Position numbers and translations under genes: made by a program. 64,000 nucleotides of DNA. Source: Cristatella mucedo (lineage: Eukaryota > Bryozoa > Phylactolaemata > Cristatellidae). Below the pieces are notes generated by a model. The model ran no database searches. It saw only the letters and a program-made list of their open reading frames with translations, and was not told the origin of the DNA. Positions 11,055 through 22,767 of this stretch are shown here, piece after piece. Location of the stretch: contig WPIO01000112.1 in the NCBI GenBank assembly GCA_009760855.2, forward strand, positions 62,001 to 126,000, read 5' to 3'. Position 1 is the stretch's first letter; every line of letters starts with the position of its first letter.

Positions 11055-12670
11055 ACCACAGTGCAGCGCTAACTTAGGTGAATTTGTCTGACCTTAAAGG
11101 TGGAAAAATGATCTATTACAGTTTGAATGTCAATATTCTCCGGTGCTTCTTTGTCTACGCTTAACAACGCCGAATCGAAGAGTCAATCTTACCCCATTTA
11201 GGTTCTCAGATCAGACAGAATTATCTTCTGCTTGCTAAAAAACGTTTACAGCTGGCGACTGGCAAACTTAATGTTAGAAAAATCTGCAAGACAACTCCAT
11301 AACTAGCGGACACGTCTTCTCCAGAGCCTGTGCGGCAAGAAGTATTTTAAGGACGAGTTTTGCTGTGCTGCTCTTTTCCAATAACTTCACTTGAACTATA
11401 GATGCCTCCAAGATCTAGATACTCCTGGCAGATTTTAATCCAGTCAAGTGTCCTTAAAAAGCTTTTCAGCTTCCGACAAGAAACCAAATTTCGCATCAGG
11501 ATCTGTGAGCCGAGAAAACCGTTTTAATTTTTTTCGGAAATCCATGTTAATCTAAATCTAAATCTATGTCTACAATTTCTATGCTGTCCTTCACGATTCT
11601 TGAAACTCTCTCCTCTGTCGTGAGACCAATATCACGAGAGATTTCTCAAGGCGTCTGTGTTTTTCGGCGGATTCTTCGTTCAACTGCAACCCCCACATCA
11701 GCTGCAACCCCCACTGCAACCCCCACATCAACTGCAACGCCCACTGCAACCCCCACATCAACTGCAACGCCCACTGCAACCCCCCCCCCCCATCAATTGC
11801 AACCCCCACCGCAACCCTCCACATCAACTGCAACCCCCTGCGCAACCCCCACATCAACTGCAACCCCCACCGCAACCCTCCACATCAACTGGAACCCCCA
11901 CAATTCACATCACCTTTTGGCAGCTAGTAGTGATTCCTTAAGATGCTGAACCAAATTAGCAACAGAGCCAAAATTTTGATGTCCAAAATGCAATATAGTA
12001 GAGTGACAGCTTTCCTTCTTATTTCGATTGCTCCACTTTTGTCCTCGGACAGTTTCTCCAAAAGACCTACAATTCAGTTCAGTCCATTATAAATAGCTTT
12101 ACAACCTCCAGTCTTGCACTCCACGTTGTTGCATAGTCACGTTTGACAATGATGGCCTAAGACTTTTTCAGTTCTTCCCACTTCAGAGTTAATCATGAAA
12201 AGAATAAGCAGTTGCTCTCCTTTGTCCCCAAAAAGAATTATTGACAGAGGAATTTCGACTTGAAGCATGAACCCCTGCTAGATTCAAGCTGTGGTTATCT
12301 CAGCTCATACAAATTGCTTTCTCATTTTTGGACAGTATTCTCTTTCGGATACGTGACAAGTTGTCAGACATGGCTACTGCGTGGTCGTAGTACAGCCAGT
12401 TAAGTAAGCCAGGCTTGCATGGTCTAACCGTGCGTCGGTGCTTAGCCAGGGCCCGCTGGCTTGGTCTTGACGCGGCTTATTAGGCCGGGCGCAATTCTTG
12501 ACGCAGTCCGCCTGTGGCAGACAGGATAGAACGAGCTGACGGGAAGGCAGGTGAAACGCGGACAAAGGGGAAACGGCTTTGTGCGATTCTTTCGCTGCGA
12601 GAGCCAGCCGAATGCACGGCGCTTGGAGCCCTTTCGGTGTTTCCGTGCCGTCGCGCGTGAGTCACTAGAG
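11055..12670 (-). pseudogene. hAT-family (ZMYM1/DUF4371-like) transposase remnant, copy 1
   Basis: Read on the minus strand, this aligns base by base with the plus-strand copy at 28.38-29.93 kb, including the shared upstream GC-rich segment (12.42-12.67 kb). The best-supported protein signals are shared with that copy. One is an NNHSLNL-type region followed by TFFxTIE...FFSAS, known in transposon-derived ZMYM1/DUF4371 proteins. The other is a C-terminal segment near 11.05-11.29 kb that resembles a hAT dimerisation domain (residues like KQKIILSDLRT). Stops and frameshifts occur throughout. The copy is further disrupted by a 30-bp-unit minisatellite at 11.69-11.90 kb. No terminal inverted repeats were identified. 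It is a dead element. Confidence 0.65.
11686..11905. repeat. Minisatellite with ~30-bp unit (CAACTGCAACCCCCACT type)
   Basis: About seven or eight units containing CACATCAACTGCAACCCCC and a shorter CACTGCAACCCC half-unit occur in tandem, with one poly-C slip near 11781-11790. They lie inside the hAT remnant. The other hAT copy has only one occurrence at the matching place (29264-29290). ORFs crossing this stretch are artefacts of the repeat. Confidence 0.9.
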
Positions 12671-12984
12671 CGTCAAGATACAGCTTTGTCTAACTCAGTA
12701 AACATGCCTTACTATTTCAACCAGAAATATTTAACTTCATTGAAACAAGGACTTTGCTGAAATCAAGATTGGTGTTCTGACATGAAAAAGTTCTAAAAGA
12801 AATATGCTTCGTCCATTTTGCTTTCGGTTCCCGCTTGGCCTTGGCGCCCGAAGACATTTAGCCCCACTGCCCGCCCCTTGCTTCGCTTCTGCATGCTTGT
12901 TGATATTGTGCTCGTCATCACTTACTATTTGATCACGCTTTCCCTATACAGCATTTCTAAATTTAATGTAATAGTTTGTAATTT
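12671..12984. other. Unassigned stretch
   Basis: Nothing recognisable was seen. A 96-codon plus-strand frame (12818-13108) runs into the neighbouring LINE2 tail and is not a supported gene. Confidence 0.4.
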
Positions 12985-13085
12985 ATCTCCATCTGTAACT
13001 CCACAAAGCCACAAAGACTACGTGTGTGCTACGCAGAAGAGTTGTAGCGCACACACAGCCTTAGCGGCTTTCGGCACGCGTAAAT
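12985..13085 (-). mobile_element. LINE2 3' end fragment
   Basis: The plus strand reads TCCATCTGTAACTCCACAAA, then CTACGCAGAAGAGTTGTAGC and CCTTAGCGGCTTTCGGCACG. This is the reverse complement of the LINE2 terminus seen at 1-105 and 46.38-46.48 kb. It carries only the last 100 bases. Confidence 0.75.
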
Positions 13086-14454
13086 CTCCTATTTTGATTG
13101 TGTTGTAAGAAGGGGCTGTACAAATGTATTTTCATCATTATGATTGTTGATCATCTTGTTTCCTGATTTTTGAATTTCTAGTGGATACAATAGTAGGGAT
13201 TCGACTATGTTAAATTAAAAACTTTAACTCTGCTGGATGCCGTAAAGGCAATCAGTGATAAAGATGAAGACAGGACGTGGGAAACAACAGATTTTAAGAC
13301 GGCCACAGAAAATTTTAAAGTATACTTTTTCAGGTTCATAAGACGTAGTGCAGCCGGAAATTTAAAGTTATTTTCAAGGTTGAGAACGGACTTGGCTGAC
13401 AAAGGGTTGGAAAGGGTAAAATCACAGGTTATGGTAGTGCTCACAATACTGTGATTTAACGTCTTATAATAAATCAAAGATTTAGTGTGTATGAAGGAAT
13501 GTACAGCTATAGTTTTCTATTGTGAATATTTAGTCACCGCGTTATATCAATTTAAATAGTTTGGGCTACCTTGACGTCGCTTAAAAGTTGAAAACCCCGA
13601 CATTCAAAATGAGTTCTGCCGGCTTCTTGCAATGGCCTGCTATTAGGATCTATAAGCATAGTCACTGGTCTTTCACTGAAAAGTCTTTTATGAAAAGGGA
13701 TGCATGAGTACAGGATTATGAGAAACACAGCATTATATATGCAATGAGAATAATGTAAGACTTTCGGCCATTATAAAATGTGGGCCTGTGAGCTGTCTCT
13801 TTTTGAAGCACTGGTGTGCTGACCGATGTGTCGAATAGGGATAGCGTGCCAATGTCTTATGAGGTAACGAATACGGTGGTCTTTCTCCTCGCCTCCAAGC
13901 ACCCTGCACTGTCAATGGTGCAGGAAGTGATGTGCCTCAGCAGCGACTCCCAAACTAAAATAGAAAAGCCGATAGCAGGGAATCCTCTTGGCCGTCTCGA
14001 GCTTGGCCTATCTACATCATTAACTGGAACAAGCGAATAGAGAAAGTGGCCTCTCGCATCGACAAGGGGTCAAGGTGAAAGTTCAGTTCTCTCGGCAAAG
14101 GGATGTGAAGAGAATACCAGAGAACCGAAGTACTTAGGTCATGTAGAAGGTGACTCAAGGGGACTTACAATTCCAGAGATTTAGACGTTTTGCAAGACTG
14201 ATCCGCATTAAGTGGTGCATGGTAAGCGCCTAGGTATCTAGGTTTAGGCACCCACTGTTGACACTTTTTTGAATTGTCTCCTTCAGAAGCTGCTTCTCTA
14301 CTTAAGCTTGAAGGAAGTGGTGCAAAGTGTTATTGTCCTCTAACTTTCATAGTGCATTTGAACACGTTGCAACGGCTTTGGCAACTGCAACAGTTCTATA
14401 GTTTCTGGACCTGTCTGCACTTACATGTTAAATCAACCGCAAGTGACCACAGGA
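13086..14454. other. Unassigned stretch
   Basis: No repeat family or protein motif was recognised. Short open frames, for example 90 codons on the minus strand at 13205-13477 and 74 on the plus strand at 13816-14040, show no known domain. They are within chance length. Confidence 0.4.
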
Positions 14455-14640
14455 TTGTTATTCTGCTTCAACAGACTTCATCTCACGCAACAAAGAGAAA
14501 TTGGAAGTAACAGAGCATAAGCTTAGCATAGCAGAGTCAAGGGAGCAGTTGAGGTTGTGAGTACCATGGAAGTAGCAGCTCAAGACCGCTGGAAACGATG
14601 TGTCAGAGTCGGCAGCAGGAGGGTAGTTATCGATGCATAA
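14455..14640 (-). mobile_element. LINE2 fragment near the 3' end
   Basis: The plus strand CAACAGACTTCATCTCACGC...GGAAGTAGCAGCTCAAGACC corresponds to the reverse complement of the LINE2 region just before its terminus (compare 2180-2300). The terminal 100 bases are missing. Confidence 0.7.
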
Positions 14641-14799
14641 GACATATATATGCACTTAAGCAAGTCCTCGGAAGCCCAAATCTCCGTTTAAATAGCCAGA
14701 TTTTTTGTGATTCCCGTTCCGCTGGGCTGCATAATGACGGTGCCTGATGGAATTTGCGACCAGGCATTTCATGGAAAGGCCCGTTTTGCTAGAAAATCA
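14641..14799. other. Unassigned short stretch
   Basis: No feature is recognised in this spacer. Confidence 0.35.
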
Positions 14800-15596
14800 A
14801 AGATAATAGTAATAACAATAATAACAATGCATTTGATATAGCGCCCTCTAAGAAATCGAACTCTTTCTAGGCACTTTACATTTGCTGCGAAGAAAGCAGG
14901 ATCGAATGGTTATTTTTATTCATAATAATCGAATAGTTAGTTTATCATCATGCTCTGCCCCCGTGATTGTTGTATGTGTGGGCTGCGACACTCACTGCGG
15001 TATGCGGTCGGGATGTGCTGTTAGTGTTTGTTGTGACAAGGGAGTCGAAGGCGTGTCCGGTGGTGGGTGAAAGGGTCAAGGAGAGACGTGCTTCCCCCCC
15101 CTGCTTCTTGCGTTGTGAAGTAAACTGGTGGTTTTAGTCGTAGGGTGGCGTAATGTTCTGTTTGCGAAGACAGCCAAACTTACAGAAACAAGAATAACGT
15201 GGTCAGGGGTGACGTTTGCAAGGTTGGTAAGCGAGTTAACTCAGTGGCAGTATTCACAGTGTCAGGGTGCATAGGCACAAAGAAATAATCACAGGGACCC
15301 ACTGAATTGCATGATAAATAGATGCGTTTTAAGTTTCTTTTTAAATGTGATCAGGTCAGGAGAGGTCATGACGAAAGTCGGGAGTAACTTTTGGGCTTTG
15401 GGAGCATACGAACTAAAGGTACGGTTCCTCAAAGGAGTTGAGGCATAGGGTATAAGGTAAACAGTCGAGATTCCGAGAAGCGGTTGGCACGAACCTTTGC
15501 CTCGGGAGGAAGTAGATCCGATAGGTAGACTGGAGTCGAAGAATAAAGGGACCTAAAAGTGATTAAAAAAACCTTGAAATCGATGCTCTGGTAATG
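14800..15596 (-). mobile_element. LINE1 3' fragment
   Basis: On the minus strand this covers the RT C-terminal end and 3' region. The tail hairpin is near 14840-14880 (plus-strand CGCCCTCTAAGAAATCGAAC then TCTTTCTAGGCACTTTACA). The 3' untranslated part is at 15.2-15.3 kb, and coding similarity lies at 15.3-15.55 kb (plus-strand CTTTGGGAGCATACGAACTA). It has decayed, with no ORF. Confidence 0.8.
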
Positions 15597-15690
15597 ATAA
15601 AGTTAATGATAATAATATAAAAAATACATTTGATCTATCACCCTCAGAGAATTCAATCTCTTTCAACTTACCATGTATTTGCTGCTAAAT
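15597..15690 (-). mobile_element. Second LINE1 3' tail fragment
   Basis: Plus-strand AATAATATAAAAAATACATT then ATCACCCTCAGAGAATTCAA and TCTCTTTCAAC is a separate, more decayed LINE1 terminus. It lies directly next to the preceding fragment in the same orientation. Confidence 0.6.
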
Positions 15691-15691
15691 A

Positions 15692-15868
15692 AATAAATCC
15701 TAGCTGATTTAACAGCCTCTTTTATATAGCGACAGAAGAGCCTTTACGGCTATCACCACCGCTTGCAGTGGCGATAAAGGATCGCCCCGCCGCAGGAATC
15801 GAACCCACGACCTCGGGACCGAGGCCGTGAAAGCAACCGCCTTACCTAGTGTGCCATCACGGCTCACC
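15692..15868 (-). mobile_element. SINE1 copy, well preserved
   Basis: On the minus strand the full SINE1 order is present. The head has a B box (plus-strand GGAATCGAACCC, so GGGTTCGATTCC), then the body with CCACCGCTTGCAGTGG, and then the tail (plus-strand ACAGCCTCTTTTATATAGCG). It ends in (AAAT)n-like AAATAAATAAAT at its 3' side. This is one of the best copies for defining the family. Confidence 0.9.
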
Positions 15869-18279
15869 AAGGAAGCAATGGCTTATAAACGGTGGTTATT
15901 CGCAGGACTCAACATTTGCACTCCAGCCACATGCACTGCACAGTTAAGCCATTGCTTAACAGACCATGTATGTTAGCCGCTAGCCGTCAACTGAGTGGGC
16001 TGCGCTTTATTGCGACTGTGCTCCCTATAATAGACGACCAGGCATTTCATGAAAAGAACCTTTTCCTGGACAATTAAAGACGCCGTACTGTGGCCTATAA
16101 ATGGTGGTCGTACATCGAAATCAAAATTGGCATTAACGGTTCACCTATTGGACTGTTGCGCAACTACTGAACAACAATAACAATAATCATAACAATGCAC
16201 TTGAATGAACCGTGCATCCACTAGCCGTAAACAAAGTGCTTCCTCTTCTTATTTTTAGTAAATATAATGATGGCTCAGCTAATGCTGCCTCAACATGGAG
16301 CGGATCGGTAAAGTAAGTACACAGCCTCCTACGGCAAAGACCGAATAGATGCCATTTCAGGTTGACCATGGAGCGAGCAGTGGCAATCGTAGCAACCTTG
16401 TCCGCACTACCAGCATGCTCGGCTCTGGAAGGATCGTCGCAGCTTGTTTATGTGAGTACGCTGCATGAGCTGCAAGGCTTGTCTGCCTAGTGGCATTGTT
16501 GACAGAAGCTTCACTAACTCGCTAGCTGAGTTGGATCGATTTGTGTAGCTCAGCAGAGGAGTCCTGGGAGCCTTAAAAGAAAAGTGTTTAAATGGGAGAA
16601 TGGGGATACTAGTAAGTCATTCAGATCTGTTAGGCTTTCTTCCCGCGTTCATCGTTAACAGCATAGGGCCCACTGTCGTCCCCTGAGTAAATAAAATTAC
16701 GTTAATGTGTGTGCAGCCTAGTCTCGCTGTTGCCTAATTGCAACAATGCACCGATTCGTCGCTCCATTGAAAAGTGCTTACGCAAAAAGTTGTGGAAGTA
16801 GCCAACTTAGCAGTACTGCCGAGTTTCCATATTTGCAGAGCTCACCCTGATGCGATAAAACTCAAAAAGGAGCTAAAACCCTGTGGTATTTTTCTGTTGC
16901 CCGTGTCCGATGGAATTGTCATTTTGAGGCAGGATAATAAAAAACTGAGCAGGTTGTAATATGGTGCTAGTTGACATTCTTGTACGCAATATTTAGGCGG
17001 AATAGTCTTTTTCCTGTGAGCCATGCTTACCCGTGTATGATTTATTGCGCTTTTTTTATTTATTGATTAACTAAAAGTTCTACTAATCATACGTCGGGAG
17101 TGTCGTATCTGCTTTTGGAATGCTTGCCTGAGCATGATAATTAAGGGTTTGGCGGGCTCCCCTAAGAAGGGCTCTTTAAAGTTCCTGGGAAGAAACTAGG
17201 TTCAATTATCATGCTATAAGGAAAACTTGTTATTCTTATATAAACTGGCAATGAATTACAAGCCAGAATGGAGAGGTGTACGTATGTATTACTAGGTTAG
17301 GCTAGAATTACAGCTGAGCTTGGTTGCATTCAGTGAGGATCAACTGAGGCTTTAGTAGCAGAGTACGAGCTGGCTAGAATGCAGGTAGCACGGTTAGGCG
17401 ATTTCAACTCGATACAGGCTGTATCCGAATGTAAAAATGAAAAAACGAGTATATTACTTTTCTCTCAGCCAGTTTTAAAACTTTTGTTCTTGCTTTGTGA
17501 CTTCGTACTGCAAATCCACAGAGACTCTGTGTATATAGGATAGGCCTTCACTGTGGAAAGATCTCTCTGACAGTGACGGTGGAATCGTGTAAATTGTTTT
17601 CTAAAAACTTAATGATAAGCATTAACTGCAAAAATAGCTATGGTAATCCTCCACATTTTGCAATGCTTTCACTTGCAGTTTACAGTAAATTCTTGACGAA
17701 ACTAATAGGTCAATTATTTTCCGAATTCGTAGTAAGTAGATTGAACGAAATTGAGTCTCTCAACTCTTCCTGGGCGATTGGCATCCTCTCTTGGCCTTAC
17801 TTTTTTTTCTAAGTCAACTTCTTCGAGTCTGTCTGTAAATAACTCATCGCTAAACCAATTTGCCATGCTACAACACCATACTAAAACACCTTCCGGATCA
17901 CGTTGAGCTCTTAGCACGTGGTGCCTCGGCGATCTGTTTTCACCCGCCATATGGAAACGTTAACATGTCCGTAGTAGCAGTAACAGTCCTTAGTTTTTCT
18001 GAAATGATCATTTGTAGGTGACTCATTTCAAAAAGCCTAACTAAACATTTGAAATTCAGTGGTTTACTATTCTCTCGGCTGTTTGCATGCTTGCCTTGCT
18101 ACCATTTCTATTCGATACACTGCAACTAGTCGTCACCCAATAAGTTAGTGATTCATATACTAATTGAATGTTGATGTCAAATTCTACTCAAAATAGATAG
18201 CCAAGATCTTGGTCGAAACTACAATTATTAGGCTTTACAATGACATGCGGATAAGGCCATATTTGCAAGGTACTCGTGA
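15869..18279. other. Unassigned stretch
   Basis: No family was recognised. A very short plus-strand ATAACAATGCACTTGAATGA (about 16188-16207) resembles the start of a reversed LINE1 tail but stops after 20 bases. The short ORFs here (60-79 codons) show no motif. Confidence 0.4.
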
Positions 18280-19020
18280 CACTTGAAGTAGCACTTCATA
18301 CTGCTTACTACCAGGTTCTTGCCAACCGTCTACCCAAATTCATAAGTAACATTGGCTCAGTTCTAAAGGAGGCTACTGGCTAACTTGGTGAGAGATTATG
18401 AAATGTTAACTACAATGAATTTCAGTCATCCGGAAAGCCCCTAATGCAGAATGTATCCGTCTGTAACTTCACAAAACTACTTAGAGAAAACAATTGCTAT
18501 TTAGGTGAGCTTTCTATAGAGCACTCTCTGCCTCGGGGTTCATTATCAGAGTTAATTCTTTTCACAATCAATAGGTATCCGTTGGCATTCATCTCTACAC
18601 AAAGCATTCTATGACACATTTTCAGTCTCGGGCCCTCGTTCTCGGGACCTCGTTCTAAGGCGATGCTATCGATGCTCACTTGTTGGTCTTCATTTCTTGG
18701 CTTATAGCACGTGACTCTACTTATCCTTCTACCCTTCTACACCTTGCTACTTTTAGGGCTCACTTATTTTCCTTAGTGATTTCTTTGATGTACAAATGTT
18801 CTAGCACAAATGAAATTGGCATTCGGATGAACAAATAATTTCATGACGCTTAAAGATGATCAGACCAATCGTCTGGCACTAGGAAATCCTAACGTCAGAC
18901 CAAACCTTTTGGACCTGACGCTCATGATTGATTCATCTCGGATCGCTCCAATAACGTCTGCCTGTAATCGTGGTGCACTAATCCAGAACGACTTAGCATT
19001 AACTGAGCACACTCTATAAG
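18280..19020 (+). mobile_element. Possible ancient LINE reverse transcriptase remnant
   Basis: A decayed frame gives a segment like HSLPRGSLSELILFTIN (near 18520), which resembles the motif B region VPQGSVLGPLLF. About 400 bases further, a segment like LDLTLMIDSSRIAP...RGALIQNDLALTEH resembles the post-core region LTLxIGSSxIxP...RNLGVxFDxDLSLxxH. The order and spacing fit an L2/CR1-type RT, but the identity is low. It could be a third, older family or a chance match. Confidence 0.35.
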
Positions 19021-19699
19021 CTGTCTAATTGGCCTAATTTAGCCTAGGAATGTCACCATCTTAACTGCCTACAAATATAGTAGCGGGACTTCTAAGTCAG
19101 GAGCTTGTTTCCGGCTAAGTATTACCTCTGATGAACCTTCATATTCAAGGTCCTAGCTATTAGGACGTTCTATCAGGCCGGATTTTCCTGCGCCCATTAA
19201 TCTTACCTTTTTCGCTCCACTGTGCTGTGGAGCGTACCCGAGCACTATTCAACACAATTTGGCAGCGACCTGTCCTACCAAATAATCGCTTTAAGTGTCT
19301 TTGAGTGACACTTTGAGGGCTGGCCTAAACATAACTGCTCATGGGTTGGGCATTCTTGAAAAGTTCGTTTCACCATCGGTTAATGAACCACATTCGGAAA
19401 GTTGTAATAAAGTGCGATAGGGATGAATTTTTCTTAGGTTGCCTGGTAAAGGAACTTTTTCTAGGCACACATTTATAGACAACTGCAGAGGGAAAGAGAT
19501 ACAGGCGTTATACTTCCTAATCTGGCTTTTGTCTGAAATCTACGATAAAGCTAGACACACACCATATGTTGACCAAACTCATGTCTATCCTAGGTTCCCT
19601 CGTTTTACTCAGTCGGAGGCAAGCATACAATATAATTAGCTGATGCTGATACCCAAGATCAAGTTAACCAATTTAATCTTTAAATATTTAAGTGGTGAT
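19021..19699. other. Unassigned stretch
   Basis: Nothing is clearly recognisable. It may be further decayed LINE sequence following the previous entry. Confidence 0.3.
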
Positions 19700-20560
19700 T
19701 AGAAATCTTTTTAAGACATTACATAGCACCCTCAAAAAACTTTATCTATTTTAATGTACTTTCTGCAGGCTGTAATAAAGCACCATACTCAAATGGCAGG
19801 TGGTAACATGCCCATTTCCAGCGAGTATAATATATATAGAGGTAGGATGTACCGTTTCAATAGGTAAATATGGTAAGTGATCATATGCTCAATATTCGGC
19901 CATTAACATAAGACGAAAGCATCACCAAAATCTAGCATGTGCTGCGACTGACAGGTGCATTATAGCTTGTTTTTTAACGTAGTCAAGCCTGAGGCTGTCG
20001 GGAAGTCAGTCTGGCTTTGGCTTATTAATACGTTCAATGCTTTGGCAGTGTACGAACTAAAAGCACGGTATCTTAAGGTTTTGTGACAGAACGGCTAAAC
20101 CAGTTTTGTTAGACATCAACTGGTGTGCTCCCAATGCCGGTAGGGTGTAGGTCTGATAGGTAGGCTGGGGCCAGAGAATGGAGAGACCAAAACGTCAGCA
20201 GCTACAATTTGAAGTTGATACGCTGCTTGATTGGGAGCCAGTGCAAACCAGAGAAAAGTGTTGTCATGTGGCAACTGTGATGCTCATGGTAGGCAAGCCT
20301 GGCTATAGATTTTTGCAACAACTGCAAGTGTCAGACTGCACAGGATGGCGGAACAGCTAGCTTTGAGTCGGACAGGTCGAGAATGGAAGTCTCAGATGAA
20401 CAAAAGATTTGGATGTGGTATCGCCGTTTGAGCAGGCCTGAATTTTGCAATTATACTTAGCTGAAAGTAGGTAAACTTGACAGATGAGCTGATATGGTTG
20501 TCTTATGAAAGGTCCGTTTAGAAAGAGACGCCTACATGCAGTGGAGATGCTACGGAGATA
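19700..20560 (-). mobile_element. LINE1 copy, strongly decayed
   Basis: Minus-strand LINE1 similarity is seen in patches. A tail-like stretch lies at 19720-19770 (plus-strand AGCACCCTCAAAAAACTTTA). The C-terminal coding region lies at 20035-20300 (plus-strand CAGTGTACGAACTAAAAGCA and GATTGGGAGCCAGTGCAAAC, the reverse complement of the HWLPxKQ region). There is no ORF. Confidence 0.6.
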
Positions 20561-21273
20561 GCTTGAGGAGCCAAACCTTTTTCAATCTATTAAATGAGCT
20601 GGAATTGAAGTTTTAGCATTGTTTAGTGATACTGAAATGATTATTTGCATTGAGTGGAATGTCCTTAAAGAAACTTGGAGAAGAAGACGGTAATTACGTT
20701 TTGAGCCAGAAGATTTTCTTGGATTGATTTCAAACCTTGCTACGGCTAGGGATTCAGTGAAGTATATCTTAGTTAATTTTAAGCTTTTTCATATATAGGA
20801 ACTACACAACTAGTCTCCAATTGATTTGGGACTGATTAGAGATCGTAATGAATCCATAGACTCTGTTGTGTAAGGGATATCAGGGCATGATGAATGATAT
20901 TTTCAGATAGTTGGGCGCTCGAGGAGCGGAAGCAAGTGACCTACAAGCATCACCAAAGCTAGTAGTAAGATCTTGGCAGAGAAATATCTATCATTTATTC
21001 TCCTCACTGAGGGTCGACTTTTTATAATGCCACATAAAAATTAACGTGCTAGCGGAAAACCCGGGCACACCTGAAATTTCTGCTAACCACAGTAGAATGT
21101 ATACGTATCTATATTCAAATAACTTTTTTAAACAGTTTATCCTGCGCGAAATTTAGGGACATTCATTAAAACAATACCTTATTTTTAGTTAGTTTGAAGT
21201 TATTTTTAACTCCGATCAGATGCCCAATGCCCAGCCCCGTTAATCCCCCTTTCGACATCTAATCATAAGTAAA
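20561..21273. other. Unassigned stretch
   Basis: Nothing recognisable was seen on either strand. Confidence 0.35.
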
Positions 21274-22757
21274 TTTCTACAACACGAGACTAGCTGACAT
21301 GCTCGACGAGTTTGCACCTCTGATTAAGCGCCCTGTGCACTGTCGCCCAGACGGCTCGTGGTTTACCGCAGCCATTGAACTAGCCATTTCTGGTAACCGA
21401 GAGCTTGAAAAGTATACAAATATCAGGACTGACTGACCAACGACAGGCATACGAGGACTATTGTAGATGATAAAAATTGATTCTAGCAAAGGCCAAGTCT
21501 AGCTTCTGCAAAAACATTGTTAAATCACATATGTACAATCCAAAATTCTGATGACTGCCATCAACCATCTTAACCTATCCCACGTTAGCTCCTTACCTAT
21601 TGATCCTTTTGATTATATAGCTGATCGCTTCTTTAAGTTATCAAGTGCATTATTGTTACTATTATTACTATTATTTGTCAACAAGATAGGCAACATTTGT
21701 CAACAAGATCAGGGAGTACATCCCTCTGGTGGCAGCATCTCCCTGGAGTCTTGTCCCTCAATTTAACGCAACATCTCAATATATACATACATAGAGGACA
21801 CAGGTGACCTCATCTTGAAGCTTGTATCCCAATTGAAGACGACAACTAGTCCTTTAGACCCTATTCCCACTGCCCTACTTCTAGGATGTATAGATCTGCT
21901 GCTGCCACGCATAAAAAACATCGTAAATATTTCACAAGCCTGAGGTCATGTCCCGGTATTTTCTAGAAAACAATAGTCTGCTCACTACTCAAGAAAACAA
22001 GACTAGACCAAGTGAGCTTGAGCCACTTCCGCCCAGTCTCACTTCTGCATTCCTACCAAAGTCACAGGTACGAGTCGTGGCAGACCAGCTGAACTTATAT
22101 ATTGGGACTTCAAACATTGCTAGTACGTTAGAGTCTGGTTTTAGAGCTAATCACTCCACAGAGTCGGCATTGCTTCGGATGTATAACGACCTACTTAGGA
22201 ATGGTGGCTTAGGTTGAGCATCTCTGCTTGTTTTGCACGAGTTATCGGCAGCTTTTGATATTGTCGATCACCAAGTCCTTCTTGAGCGCCTCTTATCTCT
22301 TCTGGGCATCACTGGCGCTGCATTGTAATGGTTCAGGTTCTTTGTCAGCGAGAAGACATTGGAGTATTGATTTGAATGGAAACAGATCATCCGAAGAACA
22401 TCTGTAGTATGGGGTGCTCTGTGCTTGGTCCTGTTCTTTTAGTGGTTTATGCTCTCCCACTTGCCGATGTGATTGCCAGGCGCAATCTAGGCTTTCATTT
22501 CTACACAGATGATACTCAGCTGTACCTTTGCTTTGATCCCTCCCAGCCTTCGAGCACCTAATATTCTTTCAACTCACTTCCTTAATGTTTCCGTGACCTC
22601 TGGACATGGATTGCAGCAAACTTTCGTAAACTTAATGAAGATAAAACCAACTTAATAGTTATGGGCACACCGAATGTGATTCAGATATCTGAAATTTTAA
22701 CGTTCATAATCGGCTCCGAAAGTGTATCTCTCGTTGAATCTGCACGAATTAGATAAA
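21274..22757 (+). pseudogene. LINE1 reverse transcriptase copy, broken
   Basis: The copy starts in the linker between endonuclease and RT (YNT-RLADMLDEFAPL-like). It continues through the fingers motif (FRANHSTESALLRMYNDLLR), motif A (ELSAAFDIVDHQVLLERL) and the YxDD box, which here reads FYTDDTQLYLCF, so the alanine of YADD is threonine. It stops in the post-core region (SARI-like) at about 22757, where the LTR-like segment begins. Several stops and frameshifts split it into pieces of 60-90 codons. A 40-base stretch of LINE1 3' tail lies inside the coding region at 21635-21674. Confidence 0.8.
21635..21674 (+). mobile_element. Tail-only LINE1 insertion of about 40 bases
   Basis: Inside the RT coding region, the expected TCTCGATTCTTTGTGCAGAA is replaced by AGTTATCAAGTGCATTATTG and (ATT)n-like repeats. 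These are the last bases of the LINE1 3' end. The motif CAACAAGAT occurs twice just after it (from about 21680 and 21702). Confidence 0.55.
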
Positions 22758-22767
22758 GCCTGGATTA

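Noticed and set aside
11566-11949. 127-codon Thr/Ala/Pro-rich ORF that could pass for a mucin-like protein
   Set aside because: It is the minisatellite read in one frame. Flanking sequence belongs to the hAT remnant in antisense.
16188-16207. LINE1 tail in reverse orientation
   Set aside because: There are only about 20 matching bases before similarity ends, too few to claim an insertion.
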